The notes below the pieces were generated by a model. The model made no database searches. It was not told the origin of the DNA and saw nothing but the letters and a program-made list of their open reading frames with translations. A stretch of 64,000 bases of DNA, taken from Phycisphaerales bacterium. Lineage in GTDB: Bacteria; Planctomycetota; Phycisphaerae; Phycisphaerales; SM1A02. The stretch lies in assembly GCA_022446965.1 (NCBI GenBank), contig JAKVBV010000010.1, positions 1-64,000 on the forward strand, read 5' to 3'. Within the stretch, counting starts at the first letter, position 1, and every line of letters starts with the position of its first letter. The translations under genes and the position numbers were made by a program. Positions 34,645 through 44,759 of this stretch are shown in pieces.

Positions 34645-34954
34645 TGTCGGGACTTGCTCGAACCCCGTTTCAAGGTGGGCTCGCCGGTCATCGCACCCGA
34701 CCGTCCACTCTGCGGAGGCATGGCCATCGGCGTGTCGATCGATCCCTGGGGATTCAATAGGAACGAGCAAGTGTGCCCGACTCAGGGCCACCGTACCCCG
34801 ATCTGTGCCGGCACGCAAAGCGCAATTCCGGATCCACCGGCGACCCGTGACGAACCGGCAAATGGCTGTACTGGCCCCCGTTGACAGGGCTGTGCCCAGT
34901 CGCGACACTGGGTGCCTCATGGGGCTTTCCCCGCATGATCTTTTGGAGTTCCCA
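34645..34954. other. non-coding gap, possible minus-strand structured RNA
   Basis: Together with the hairpin, 372 bases separate the HIT gene from the lipoprotein gene. No frame here has convincing coding character. It holds several short inverted repeats (34914 region GGGG-CTTT-CCCC type; CCCAGT...ACTGGG near 34896-34911) and a TTGACA at 34881. Because the hairpin at 34591-34644 is oriented as a terminator for minus-strand transcription, a short RNA read from this gap is possible. It does not show conserved elements of tmRNA, RNase P or SRP RNA that I can recognise. Confidence 0.3.
34881..34909 (+). promoter_or_regulatory. possible sigma70-type promoter of the lipoprotein gene
   Basis: A consensus -35 TTGACA (34881-34886), a 17-base spacer, and GACACT (34904-34909) in the -10 position. 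The -10 matches only three of six bases. The distance to the start codon is about 45 bases. Confidence 0.35.
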
Positions 34955-35242
34955 ATGTCCACCTTGCGTTCAATCATCGTGCTCGGCGCCGGCATTGCCC
35001 TGCTGAGCGGTTGTGGAAAGTCCACGTCCATTGGTGACGTGTCCTATGGCGCTGTCAGCCGCAACCTCTCCCCCGAGGTGAACGGCCTCGTCATTTCCAA
35101 CTACGACAACCGCAGCAACAACGCGGTGATCGACGATCTGAATGAGCGCATGCTGCACGACGACTGGAACCGTATCTGGCTCCGCGACAAGCCCTCGATG
35201 CTCACGCCCTATCCGGTCGTGTCCACGAGCCGCGATCCCTGA
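34955..35242 (+). CDS. small lipoprotein of unknown function
   Basis: 95 residues from the ATG at 34955, preceded by TTGGAG six bases upstream. The signal peptide is MSTLRSIIVLGAGIALLSG followed by Cys, an ideal lipobox (LLSGC), so the mature protein starts at C20 and has about 76 residues. The mature part has ISNYDNRSNNAVIDDLNERM and two Trp residues near the end; no family is recognised. The gene stands alone with its own -35-like element, clear ribosome-binding site and a near-perfect terminator, suggesting strong independent expression. Confidence 0.85.
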   Translation: MSTLRSIIVLGAGIALLSGCGKSTSIGDVSYGAVSRNLSPEVNGLVISNYDNRSNNAVIDDLNERMLHDDWNRIWLRDKPSMLTPYPVVSTSRDP

Positions 35243-35281
35243 GCCGGCCGGTGCCATTGGGCACCGCACTTTCGTGACTTC

Positions 35282-35320
35282 ACACGCGACCCGGCCCTTA
35301 GCCGGGTCGCGTGTTCTTTT
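35282..35320 (+). terminator. rho-independent terminator after the lipoprotein gene
   Basis: A perfect 14-bp GC-rich stem (35282-35295 with 35301-35314), a five-base loop and TCTTTT downstream. It also argues against starting the next gene before 35321. Confidence 0.92.
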
Positions 35321-35346
35321 GCACGCTGCCTTCACCCACCACCGTC

Positions 35347-36726
35347 ATGCGCCGCACACCACTGACACAAATCGTGCACACGATCGGTCTTTTGCGGCCC
35401 TCACAGGTGCCGCTGATGGCCAGACCGTCCTACCGATTGGAACTGGCAATCTGGACGGTGCTCCCTGTGATGATGGGCGCCGTGGAGGGTGGCGTGATCG
35501 GCACGATCGCCACTCGCGCGTTCGTGGATGTCGCCTCTTCTGCAGCAATCGAGCTGTCGGTGGGTATCATCATGGGCGCCGGGGCGTCGACCAATCTCTC
35601 CAGCGCCATCTGGGCTGCACTCGCCCGAGGCCGCAACAAGACTCGGCTGCTGGCCGGCCTCATCGTGGCCATGGTGGTGTGCGCTGCGGCGGTTGCTGCC
35701 ACACCGATCAGCAGTGGCGGACTGGTCTTTCTCACCACGATGGTGGTGCTGGCCAGAGTGTTCTGGTGCGGCGTAGTGACCATTCGCACATCTGTCTGGG
35801 GGGCGAACTGGTCGCGTGAGACACGAGCCCGCATCACCGGCCGCATCATGATCGTGTCGGCACTGGTCGCCGCGAGTGTGGGACTGGCATTCGGTGCCCT
35901 GCTCGACCATGACCCGAGTGCCTTTCGCTGGCTGTGCCCGACCGCAGCGGTCACCGGGCTGATTGCCGCAGCGCTGTACGGCCGTATTCGTGTTCGCCGC
36001 GACAGGCACCTCCGCACTGCCGAACGAGAAAGTGGCACCGGCTCGGTGCGTGTGCTTGGGTCACTCCGACCGCTGGTCGCCAACAGGGCGTTCAGACGGT
36101 TCATGGCCTGCCTGTTCGTGCTGGGCAGCGGCAACATGATGGTCGACGCCCCGCTGGTGCTCGCCATGAAGGACGCATTCCATGCCGACTACCTCGTGAG
36201 CATCGCCGTGGTGTCTTCCATCCCGGTGTTCACCATGCCGTTCGCCGTGGGCCTGTGGTCCAGGCTCCTTGATCGGGTGCATGTGGTGCAGTTTCGTGCC
36301 GTCCACAGCTGGGCCTTCGTGCTGAGCAATGTTCTGCTGCTGACAGGCATGGCGATGGGCAGCCTCTGGATCGTGGTGATCGCTGCAATCGGCCGCGGCG
36401 TGGGATTTGCCGGGGGTGTGCTGGCGTGGAATCTTGGACATCACGATTACGCCCCGCCGGGTGAAGCAGGTACGTACATGGCGACGCATGTCACGCTGAC
36501 GGGCATTCGAGGACTCATCGCTCCACTGGCGGGCGTGGCGTTGTGGTCGTGGGTGGGCTGGTGGGCCTTCACTGTCCCGCTGGCCCTCTCTCTGGCGGGC
36601 GCCATCGGCTTTGGCACCATTGCCAAGGCTGCCAAAACCGACGCAAAACCTGCCTCAGGGCCTGGTTGCCGCTATACTCCTCGATCCACAATCCAGCGGC
36701 GAGACTCCTCAGGATCCGCGACATGA
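35347..36726 (+). CDS. major facilitator superfamily-type transporter
   Basis: 459 residues from the ATG at 35347; an earlier frame start at 35311 lies inside the terminator and is discarded. About twelve hydrophobic segments are spread across the chain, with a basic cytoplasmic loop in the middle (GRIRVRRDRHLRTAERESGT), the usual 6+6 MFS layout. Early loop residues (RGRNKTRLLAG) fit the MFS loop 2-3 motif only loosely. No substrate can be inferred, and the neighbours give no clue. The C-terminal 30 residues are polar and Pro/Ser-rich. Family assignment is by topology more than motif. Confidence 0.75.
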   Translation: MRRTPLTQIVHTIGLLRPSQVPLMARPSYRLELAIWTVLPVMMGAVEGGVIGTIATRAFVDVASSAAIELSVGIIMGAGASTNLSSAIWAALARGRNKTRLLAGLIVAMVVCAAAVAATPISSGGLVFLTTMVVLARVFWCGVVTIRTSVWGANWSRETRARITGRIMIVSALVAASVGLAFGALLDHDPSAFRWLCPTAAVTGLIAAALYGRIRVRRDRHLRTAERESGTGSVRVLGSLRPLVANRAFRRFMACLFVLGSGNMMVDAPLVLAMKDAFHADYLVSIAVVSSIPVFTMPFAVGLWSRLLDRVHVVQFRAVHSWAFVLSNVLLLTGMAMGSLWIVVIAAIGRGVGFAGGVLAWNLGHHDYAPPGEAGTYMATHVTLTGIRGLIAPLAGVALWSWVGWWAFTVPLALSLAGAIGFGTIAKAAKTDAKPASGPGCRYTPRSTIQRRDSSGSAT

Positions 36727-36820
36727 GGCCGAATGCTCGGCCATCGACGGTCCCTGAAGCATACCCAAGCCTGCGAAGCGATCCGCAGTACCCCGTCCCG
36801 CCCGGTCGCACCAAAGACTC

Positions 36821-38587
<1,767 letters not shown>

Positions 38588-38611
38588 TCTGTCGTTCCAT
38601 CGAACCTGATG

Positions 38612-38650
38612 CAGCCGCCGGTCAACCTTCGGGTCGCCCGGCGGCTGTCG
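38612..38650 (+). terminator. hairpin after rpsA, probable terminator
   Basis: Ten perfect GC-rich pairs (38612-38621 with 38638-38647), a 16-base loop, and only TCGTTC downstream. The weak T-run lowers confidence. Confidence 0.5.
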
Positions 38651-38655
38651 TTCGA

Positions 38656-38745
38656 TCAGCACATGGCCACGAACGTCAGCAGGGTGAGGACGACGATCCG
38701 ACGGCGATACGCGGTCATCGTCAACATGTCACGGCACTGTGCCAT
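38656..38745 (-). CDS. possible 29-residue membrane peptide
   Basis: Reading MAQCRDMLTMTAYRRRIVVL then TLLTFVAMC, with AAGGA six bases before the ATG. The C-terminal half is one hydrophobic helix after a basic cluster, the form of many bacterial small membrane proteins. It lies antisense between rpsA and the next plus-strand gene. The rest of the 313-base gap (38588-38900) holds the hairpin and nothing else I can support. No homologue is known to me, so it may be chance. Confidence 0.28.
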   Translation of the reverse strand: MAQCRDMLTMTAYRRRIVVLTLLTFVAMC

Positions 38746-38900
38746 CGGGGTCCTTCTCTTCTCTTCCTGATGATCCCGAAGACCGGGGTCTGCCTTACCA
38801 TGCCTTGGTTCCGGCCTCCGGCCAGTCGTTTGTCGCCGGTTCAAGGTTGGCCTATACGGCCTCTGACGCCTGCACGGGTGCACAGTGCCCGCTTTCGCCC

Positions 38901-40550
38901 ATGACCCACACGCTGTCCATCATTGCCCTGCTGTGTTCTGCCCTCGCGGCCGACACCACGCCCTCACCGGACACGGCCGCCGAGGCCTGGTCACTGGCCC
39001 GTCAATGGGTGAATGCCGGTGTCGTGCCATCTCCTGAAACCACGCCGGGACCCGCAATCGATGGTGCTTCGGTGATCCTTCGCTTTGACGGCAAGCTGAT
39101 CGGCGCCGATGCCGCACACCGTGCACAAGGTGACGAAACGCCACTACACGCTGCCGTGCGCGGCGCGATCATCAAGGCACTGTCTGACCATCGACTCAGT
39201 TCGTTGGCCTCGCATGACGAGGGCATGCTCGACTTGCGACGCACGGCGCTGGCCAACCTCGCTGTGGAGGTGGAGATTGCCGGGCCACTGCAGCCGCTGA
39301 ACGGCCCCACCGAACTGCTGCATCAGGACATCCACCCTGCCCACGACGGCGTGGTGATTCGTCACGAAGACCAGTGGACACTGCACTTTCCCTCTCGGCT
39401 GTACGCCACCGGACGAGCCGCGACGTCAAAGCTGCTGTTCGACACGCTGCTCGTGTACGGCGTCGCTGATGTGCGGGCCGATGGCAGCCGACGCGATGGT
39501 GAAACCACCGTGTATCGCATGCCAGCAATCGCACTCACGCAGCATGCAGCTGGCACGGTGCCTTCCGTTCGCCAACGTGGTCGCGAAGAAGTCGGACTAC
39601 CGCTCACCAACCAAGCAGAGGTCGCAGCGTTGGCGCATCGTCTCGCCGGGTCATTGGCGCAGTTCGGACGGCTGCCGGACGACGCCATGCAATGGTGGTT
39701 CATCGATGGGTGGAGCCCGTCTCGTGACACATGGACCGAGATCGAAGCCTCGACACAAGATCTGGCCCTGACCGCATGGGCGTTGGCAGCGCATGCACGT
39801 GCCTTCCCGAACGACGTGCAGGCGACGGTCTCTCGAACGCACGCCAAAGCTGCGATCGATGCGGTATCTGTCCGAACTGATCGTGATGCCGCTGCCGACG
39901 CATCCCTCATGCTCGCGATGCTCGCATCGAACATGACACTACCACCGGATCTTGTCGCGCAGGTGCAGGCCGCCATCGACGGCGCGGAGCCAGCCCGATC
40001 AATGGCCGCGTTGGCCTTACGCCGTCATGGCGATGTCGATGCGCCGGCACATGCGACCGACCGTTGGCTCGAACTGAATGCCGTGCAGTTGCTGGAGACC
40101 TTGCCGTGGTCGAGCCTGGCACTGAAAGAGAAGACATCCGATTCGATGCAGGCACGCTTGAGCCAATCGCGCGAATTGCTCCTCGCCGCCCAAGCATCCG
40201 ACGCACATCGATGGGGTCCGGAGGCCTCCGGGGCGGTGCTGCTGAAGGACGACCCCTCGGCGATCGGGCTCACCGCACTGCGGGCAGGCTGGGCCTTGGC
40301 CGCACTGATCGCCGCTGAAGACCCACAGGAGCGGGTCTGGCTGCGGGATCGTGCCCTGAGACTTGCGACGCACCTCAAACGCCGTACCATCAGTGATGCG
40401 ACAGCCGAGCACTGGGCGTCGCCCGATCGCATACGGGGGTGCATTCGCCGGGCACCGTGGGATGAACGCTCGACCATCGCAGGGCAGGCCATGGCCGTGT
40501 TGACGGCTCTGGAACTGCACGACGCACTGCAGGAGTCTTCACAGCAATGA
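38901..40550 (+). CDS. secreted protein with AMMECR1-like N-terminal domain and helical C-terminal domain
   Basis: 549 residues from the ATG at 38901, which begins a signal peptide (MTHTLSIIALLCSALAADT). Residues about 45-180 resemble the AMMECR1 fold: ASVILRFDGKLIGADAAHR, then PLHAAVRGAIIKALSDHRL, LAVEVEIAGPLQPLNG, and DGVVIRHEDQWTLHFPSRL. The family's conserved R-G-C-I-G is not present at that place, so the match is partial. The C-terminal 300 residues are Ala-rich helices with paired repeats, perhaps an alpha/alpha toroid. The stop overlaps the next gene's start by four bases. Function unknown; an exported AMMECR1-like protein would be unusual. Confidence 0.68.
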   Translation: MTHTLSIIALLCSALAADTTPSPDTAAEAWSLARQWVNAGVVPSPETTPGPAIDGASVILRFDGKLIGADAAHRAQGDETPLHAAVRGAIIKALSDHRLSSLASHDEGMLDLRRTALANLAVEVEIAGPLQPLNGPTELLHQDIHPAHDGVVIRHEDQWTLHFPSRLYATGRAATSKLLFDTLLVYGVADVRADGSRRDGETTVYRMPAIALTQHAAGTVPSVRQRGREEVGLPLTNQAEVAALAHRLAGSLAQFGRLPDDAMQWWFIDGWSPSRDTWTEIEASTQDLALTAWALAAHARAFPNDVQATVSRTHAKAAIDAVSVRTDRDAAADASLMLAMLASNMTLPPDLVAQVQAAIDGAEPARSMAALALRRHGDVDAPAHATDRWLELNAVQLLETLPWSSLALKEKTSDSMQARLSQSRELLLAAQASDAHRWGPEASGAVLLKDDPSAIGLTALRAGWALAALIAAEDPQERVWLRDRALRLATHLKRRTISDATAEHWASPDRIRGCIRRAPWDERSTIAGQAMAVLTALELHDALQESSQQ

Positions 40551-41470
40551 AGTACGCCCCCATCTTGCTCTCAATAGCACTGACCACTCCGATGGCGTTC
40601 GCCGGGCCGACCATCCTCGACACGTGGCACGAGATCCAATCGCGACAAGATCGCAATCGTCCGCTGAACACAGCTGACAAGATCTTGCAGCGACTGATGT
40701 ACACCGACATCGAAACAGGATTCACGGATGTCACCGTACGTGAAGCCTTCGAGCGCATCGAACAGCTCACGCGCTGCCGACTCCGCCCGCTGTACATCAG
40801 CCCCACTGAACCGGAAGGGCTCGACCCGGACTTTCGAATCACCATGGCCACGAGCAAGCGGCCCGCACTGGACATGATCGAGGCGGTGATCGAAGTGATC
40901 GAAGCTGGTGGTATCCCTGCGACATGGCAACTGCGACATTCCGCCTTTGAGATCTCCACCAAGGCCCGTCTGGGTGCCCGCAACATGCAGGTGCTCGTGA
41001 CGTATCCCGTTCTGGACATTGTCGAAGAGGTTCCCGACTACAACGATCCCCCCAACCTCAACCTCGGCGGCGGCGGTGCCGGCGGCGGCGGTGCTGGAGG
41101 CGGCGGATTCGGTGGTGGCGGCGGCGTCGGGGGCGGCGCTGGGGGTGGCGGCTTCGGCGGTGGTGGTGGCGGTGCTGGCGGTGCCGGAGGCGGCGGCGTG
41201 CCTGATGACCTTGGCGGTCGCCCACTGGACGAACGCATGCAGGAACTGATGGATCTCATCACCACGATGGTCGAGCCAGAAGCATGGGAAGCCAACGGCG
41301 GTTCGTATGCCACGATGCGGCCCTGGAAGGGCACGCTCATTATTCGTGCCCCGCACTGGATTCAACGGCAACTTGGCGACATGCGCATTCCACCCCCACC
41401 AGCGGGCAAGTCGCCACGCGGCCTTCAATACGAAGGCTCATCAGTGCAGGTCATCGTTCCGGTGCGATGA
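40547..41470 (+). CDS. secreted glycine-rich protein with STN-like domain
   Basis: 307 residues with a signal peptide (MKYAPILLSIALTTPMAFAG). Residues about 45-150 contain DVTVREAFERIEQLTRCRL and FRITMATSKRPALDMIEAV, the helix-strand pattern of secretin/TonB short N-terminal (STN) or similar domains found in planctomycete exported proteins. A tract of about 45 mostly Gly residues follows (about 174-219). The C-terminal domain (GSYATMRPWKGTLIIRAPHW) looks like the end of a secretin N-domain repeat. It overlaps the previous gene (ATGA). I infer an envelope protein working with it; no known family is matched. Confidence 0.68.
   Translation: MKYAPILLSIALTTPMAFAGPTILDTWHEIQSRQDRNRPLNTADKILQRLMYTDIETGFTDVTVREAFERIEQLTRCRLRPLYISPTEPEGLDPDFRITMATSKRPALDMIEAVIEVIEAGGIPATWQLRHSAFEISTKARLGARNMQVLVTYPVLDIVEEVPDYNDPPNLNLGGGGAGGGGAGGGGFGGGGGVGGGAGGGGFGGGGGGAGGAGGGGVPDDLGGRPLDERMQELMDLITTMVEPEAWEANGGSYATMRPWKGTLIIRAPHWIQRQLGDMRIPPPPAGKSPRGLQYEGSSVQVIVPVR
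41066..41202 (+). repeat. GGN-rich low-complexity tract encoding poly-glycine
   Basis: About 135 bases of imperfect GGC/GGT/GGN repeats inside the STN-like gene, in frame throughout. Confidence 0.9.
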
Positions 41471-41471
41471 A

Positions 41472-42809
41472 TCAGTCGCGGCGGAGCGCCGCGATGGGAT
41501 CCTGTCGGCTCGCCATCACGGCGGGATAGATGCCGAAGATCACGCCGGTCAGCGATGCCACGGCGAATGACAGAATGATCGACCACGCGGTGATCGACGC
41601 CTCGAAGCGGATGTCCGTTTCGACAAGGCGTTGCACCACTGGTTGAGCGAAGACCCAAGGCAGGACCCGGTCCACCATCAGCGACAGTCCCACGCCCAGC
41701 AGAATGCCCAACACACCGCCCACTGCGGAGAGCGTGCCGGTCTCCACGAGGAACTGCGACACGATGTGCTTGCGTGTGGCGCCCAATGCTCGACGAATGC
41801 CGATCTCACGCGTGCGCTCGATCACGCTGGCCAGCATGATGTTCATGATGCCGATGCCGCCCACCAGCAGGCTGATCGCGGCGATGGAAATCAGCAGCAC
41901 GTTCATGGCAAACGTGGTGCGTTCCACATTGGCGAGCAGTTCCCAGGGCACGATGATGCCCACGTCGCCGTCACCGGCATGGGCTGCATCAATGAGACGT
42001 CGCACCCGCTCGGCCATGGGCAACACGTCGGCCGCATCCGGCGCTTCGATGTAGATCTCGGAGAAGCGCGTTTCCTCGCCGGTGAATGCACCACTCACCC
42101 GACGGTATACCGCATCGGAAAATTCCAGTCGCCCCGTCGAAATCGGAATGTGTACATCGAGGTTGAGATCACGACCCACCAGCGCCCCGCCGGCGCCACC
42201 ACTGAGGCCCACTGGATCGAGCACGCCGATCACGGTGAACACACTGTTGTCGATGCGGATGGTCTCGCCCAACGGCGACTTCAGTGGGAAGAACTGGTCC
42301 GCCACCGCACTGCCCAGCACGGCGACACGATTGCGCTGTTCCAGATCGTTGTCGCTGAGGTATCGCCCGCCGGGCTGCACCTCGATCTTGAGCAGGTCCT
42401 GCAAGGCCGGCTCGGTGCCGAACACTTGACTCATCGTCCGCTGCGCTCCGGATGCGATCTCGGAGCCCACCGCCTTGAGCGGCACGATCTGCCGCGCCTC
42501 GGGCAGAAACTCGTTGAGCCGCTCCCAGTCGCCGTCGGTCAAACCAAATCGGGCCACGAAGGCACGTCGTTGGGTGCCCACGGCGGCCGACTCGGGCGGG
42601 CGTTGTGAGCGAAGAATGATGTTGCGAGCGCCTAGTGACTGGATGTCGCGGATCGCGGCCTGCTTGTTGCCTTCGCCAATGGAAACCATCAGGATCACCG
42701 CCGCGACACCAAGAATGATGCCCAGGCTGGTGAGAATCGACCGCAGCATGTGCAGCCGGAGGTTGGTCATGCCCAACCGAAGTGTCTCGAGAAGAAAGCC
42801 CATCGCCAT
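41472..42809 (-). CDS. MacB/FtsX-type ABC transporter permease
   Basis: 445 residues from the ATG at 42809; other starts at 42827 (GTG) or 42803 are possible. The first helix segment HMLRSILTSLGIILGVAAVI is the standard MacB permease opening, followed by the periplasmic MacB_PCD domain (about 50-280) and three C-terminal helices with FtsX pattern IAAISLLVGGIGIMNIMLAS then VIERTREIGIRRALGATRKH. The MacB/LolCDE group extrudes or moves lipoproteins, peptides or antibiotics by mechanotransmission. The ATPase partner is not adjacent and the chain lacks an ABC domain. It is convergent with the STN-like gene, the stops one base apart. Confidence 0.88.
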   Translation of the reverse strand: MAMGFLLETLRLGMTNLRLHMLRSILTSLGIILGVAAVILMVSIGEGNKQAAIRDIQSLGARNIILRSQRPPESAAVGTQRRAFVARFGLTDGDWERLNEFLPEARQIVPLKAVGSEIASGAQRTMSQVFGTEPALQDLLKIEVQPGGRYLSDNDLEQRNRVAVLGSAVADQFFPLKSPLGETIRIDNSVFTVIGVLDPVGLSGGAGGALVGRDLNLDVHIPISTGRLEFSDAVYRRVSGAFTGEETRFSEIYIEAPDAADVLPMAERVRRLIDAAHAGDGDVGIIVPWELLANVERTTFAMNVLLISIAAISLLVGGIGIMNIMLASVIERTREIGIRRALGATRKHIVSQFLVETGTLSAVGGVLGILLGVGLSLMVDRVLPWVFAQPVVQRLVETDIRFEASITAWSIILSFAVASLTGVIFGIYPAVMASRQDPIAALRRD

Positions 42810-42848
42810 TTCGCTAGCCTGCCCCACAGGAGGCTACAGCCTACCGTC

Positions 42849-43133
42849 ATGAGCAGCATCAATGTCATCACGGAATCGGAAGTCGATCGCGGTTGGCGAT
42901 TCGAATGCACTGCCAGCGGCGACCGCAAGGTCACGCTCACGCTGCAGTGGGTGGAGTACAACCACTGGTGCCCGGTGGGCAATCAGCCGCCCTCGGAAGT
43001 GGCCTGCGCCGTGCTGACCTTCCTCGAACAGGCCGGGGCCGACATTCCAGATGCCTTCGACGCGGGGCGCGTTCGCCGCCTGCATGCCGATGCCGACTCG
43101 GCCATTCGCGAGGCCCTGGACACCACAGGCTGA
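42849..43133 (+). CDS. small uncharacterised protein
   Basis: 94 residues from the ATG at 42849 (MSSINVITESEVDRGWRFEC). It is soluble, with a conserved-looking beta-rich start (KVTLTLQWVEYNHW) followed by a helical end (VACAVLTFLEQAGADIPDAF). No catalytic motif or signal peptide is seen. It is divergent from the FtsX-type permease with 39 bases between starts, and 30 bases ahead of the sensor kinase gene on the same strand. Codon usage matches neighbours. Family not recognised. Confidence 0.65.
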   Translation: MSSINVITESEVDRGWRFECTASGDRKVTLTLQWVEYNHWCPVGNQPPSEVACAVLTFLEQAGADIPDAFDAGRVRRLHADADSAIREALDTTG

Positions 43134-43163
43134 CCCCCCGCCCCATCAACTACACTCGCCCTC

Positions 43164-44759
43164 ATGCAGCGCGGTATCAGTCTTGCGCACAAGTGCCTGA
43201 TTCTCTTCGGCTGTGCGGCCGTGGCGATTCTTGTTGGTGCCCTGATCGTGCCGTGGGTTGGCTCAGTAAGGCTGGTCCATGAGTTTCAAACCGAAGTGGC
43301 CAGCCAATTGGCCGATGCCTGGCTGCAGGACCGTATCTCACTGGGCACCCTCAGTGGCGGCGGCACCGACACCGTGCACGACGACACCACCGTGCCCAAT
43401 GGCGTGCAGCTCACGTGGATCCCGGCGGGCTCCATTGACGCTCAGGCCGAACCTGACAGCTTCGTGTCTCGCGCCTGGCTGCAATTCAATGGGCCCGATC
43501 CACCGGCATATCTGTCGGAAACGCACGACGTGAATGGCGATCAGTTCGTGCAGTTCGCCAAGCCGATTACGGCCTCGCGGCTGCGATCGCTGGGCGATCC
43601 GGGTGTGGGCGACTTCAGCGCCGGTGTGACGTCGGCGCAGGCAGATCCCATTCGCGGCGTGCTGCTGGTAGCCCGAGACACCCAGTTCGGCGCCGCCCTG
43701 CTGGAGCGCATCCGCACCACCCTCATCATCACCGGACTCGTGGCGGCCGCGCTGGCGGTGTTCGTGTTCTGGGTGATCCTTGTGCGGCTGATCTTCTCGC
43801 CCGTGCGACGACTCCGCCGCGTGGTGGACCGCATCGGCGATGGTGACATGGCCGCGCGAGCCGACATTCAAACACGTGACGAATTCGAGACGCTCGCCAC
43901 GGGCTTCAACTCGATGCTCGATCAGATCGACAAATCACAGAGCCACTTGCGCCGCATGAATGAGTCACTCGACCTCAAAGTGACAGAGCTGGCCGAGGCC
44001 AACATCGGCCTGTGGGAATCATCACGCTTCAAGAGCGAGTTCCTCGCCAACGTCAGTCACGAGCTACGTACACCGTTGAATTCGATCATCGGATTCACTG
44101 AACTCCTGCACGATGACGCCAAGGAGAATGCGGACGAGAGACGACTGCGGTACCTCGACAACATTCTCACCAGTGGTCGTGGGCTGCTCGAAATGATCAA
44201 CGAACTACTCGACATGGCCAAGATCGAAGCCGGCCGACTTGAACTGCACGTGGAGCCCACCAGCGTGGGCGACATCGTCGAAGGCATCGCGGCCATCATG
44301 GAACCGCAGGCACGCAAGAAGTCGATCTCGCTCGAGATTCAGGTGGATACGCAACTGCAGACCATCCAATCTGATCCGGGCAAGGTGCAGCAGATTCTGT
44401 ACAACCTCGTAAGTAACGCGATCAAGTTCACGCCAGAGCACGGCACCGTGACGGTGCGATGCGACAGCGACGACATGCACGTACACCTGCTGGTGATCGA
44501 CACCGGCCCCGGCATTCCTGACGACCTCAAGGATGTCATCTTTGAAAAGTTCCGCCAGATCGAATCCGGGCACACGCGCGCTCACGCCGGCACGGGATTG
44601 GGCCTGGCCATCTGCCGTGAACTCGCGCAGATGCTGCAAGCAGAGCTCACAGTTGATTCAACGCACGGGCAGGGCGCCACGTTCACATTGCGCATTCCAC
44701 ACGCCCCGGAACAACCGTCCCGCCGTGGCCTGATGGACAGCGTCAACCCCGACTCATGA
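43164..44759 (+). CDS. sensor histidine kinase with periplasmic domain and HAMP
   Basis: 531 residues. TM1 (CLILFGCAAVAILVGALIVP) and TM2 (LIITGLVAAALAVFVFWVIL) flank a periplasmic domain of about 150 residues. A HAMP domain follows (RLRRVVDRIGDGDMAARADI). The kinase core has the H-box FLANVSHELRTPLNSIIGF with H299, N-box QQILYNLVSNAIKFTP, G1 DTGPGIP and G2 GTGLGLAICREL. No receiver is fused and no response regulator is next to it. The 3' end overlaps the oppositely oriented zinc-ribbon gene by six bases. The signal sensed is unknown; a possible partner is the lone receiver at 8957, but nothing shows it. Confidence 0.94.
   Translation: MQRGISLAHKCLILFGCAAVAILVGALIVPWVGSVRLVHEFQTEVASQLADAWLQDRISLGTLSGGGTDTVHDDTTVPNGVQLTWIPAGSIDAQAEPDSFVSRAWLQFNGPDPPAYLSETHDVNGDQFVQFAKPITASRLRSLGDPGVGDFSAGVTSAQADPIRGVLLVARDTQFGAALLERIRTTLIITGLVAAALAVFVFWVILVRLIFSPVRRLRRVVDRIGDGDMAARADIQTRDEFETLATGFNSMLDQIDKSQSHLRRMNESLDLKVTELAEANIGLWESSRFKSEFLANVSHELRTPLNSIIGFTELLHDDAKENADERRLRYLDNILTSGRGLLEMINELLDMAKIEAGRLELHVEPTSVGDIVEGIAAIMEPQARKKSISLEIQVDTQLQTIQSDPGKVQQILYNLVSNAIKFTPEHGTVTVRCDSDDMHVHLLVIDTGPGIPDDLKDVIFEKFRQIESGHTRAHAGTGLGLAICRELAQMLQAELTVDSTHGQGATFTLRIPHAPEQPSRRGLMDSVNPDS

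Noticed and set aside
34645-34954. tmRNA, RNase P RNA or SRP RNA in the gap
   Set aside because: A GGTTCGA-like string is present on the minus strand but no matching T-stem, and none of the conserved core elements of these RNAs could be found.
34324-35031. 235-codon minus-strand frame across the HIT 3' end and the gap
   Set aside because: No recognisable motif, Arg/Ser-rich, and overlaps both the HIT gene and the lipoprotein start.
41066-41202. Repetitive GGN tract considered as a CRISPR or tandem array
   Set aside because: No spacer pattern; it is an in-frame poly-glycine linker.
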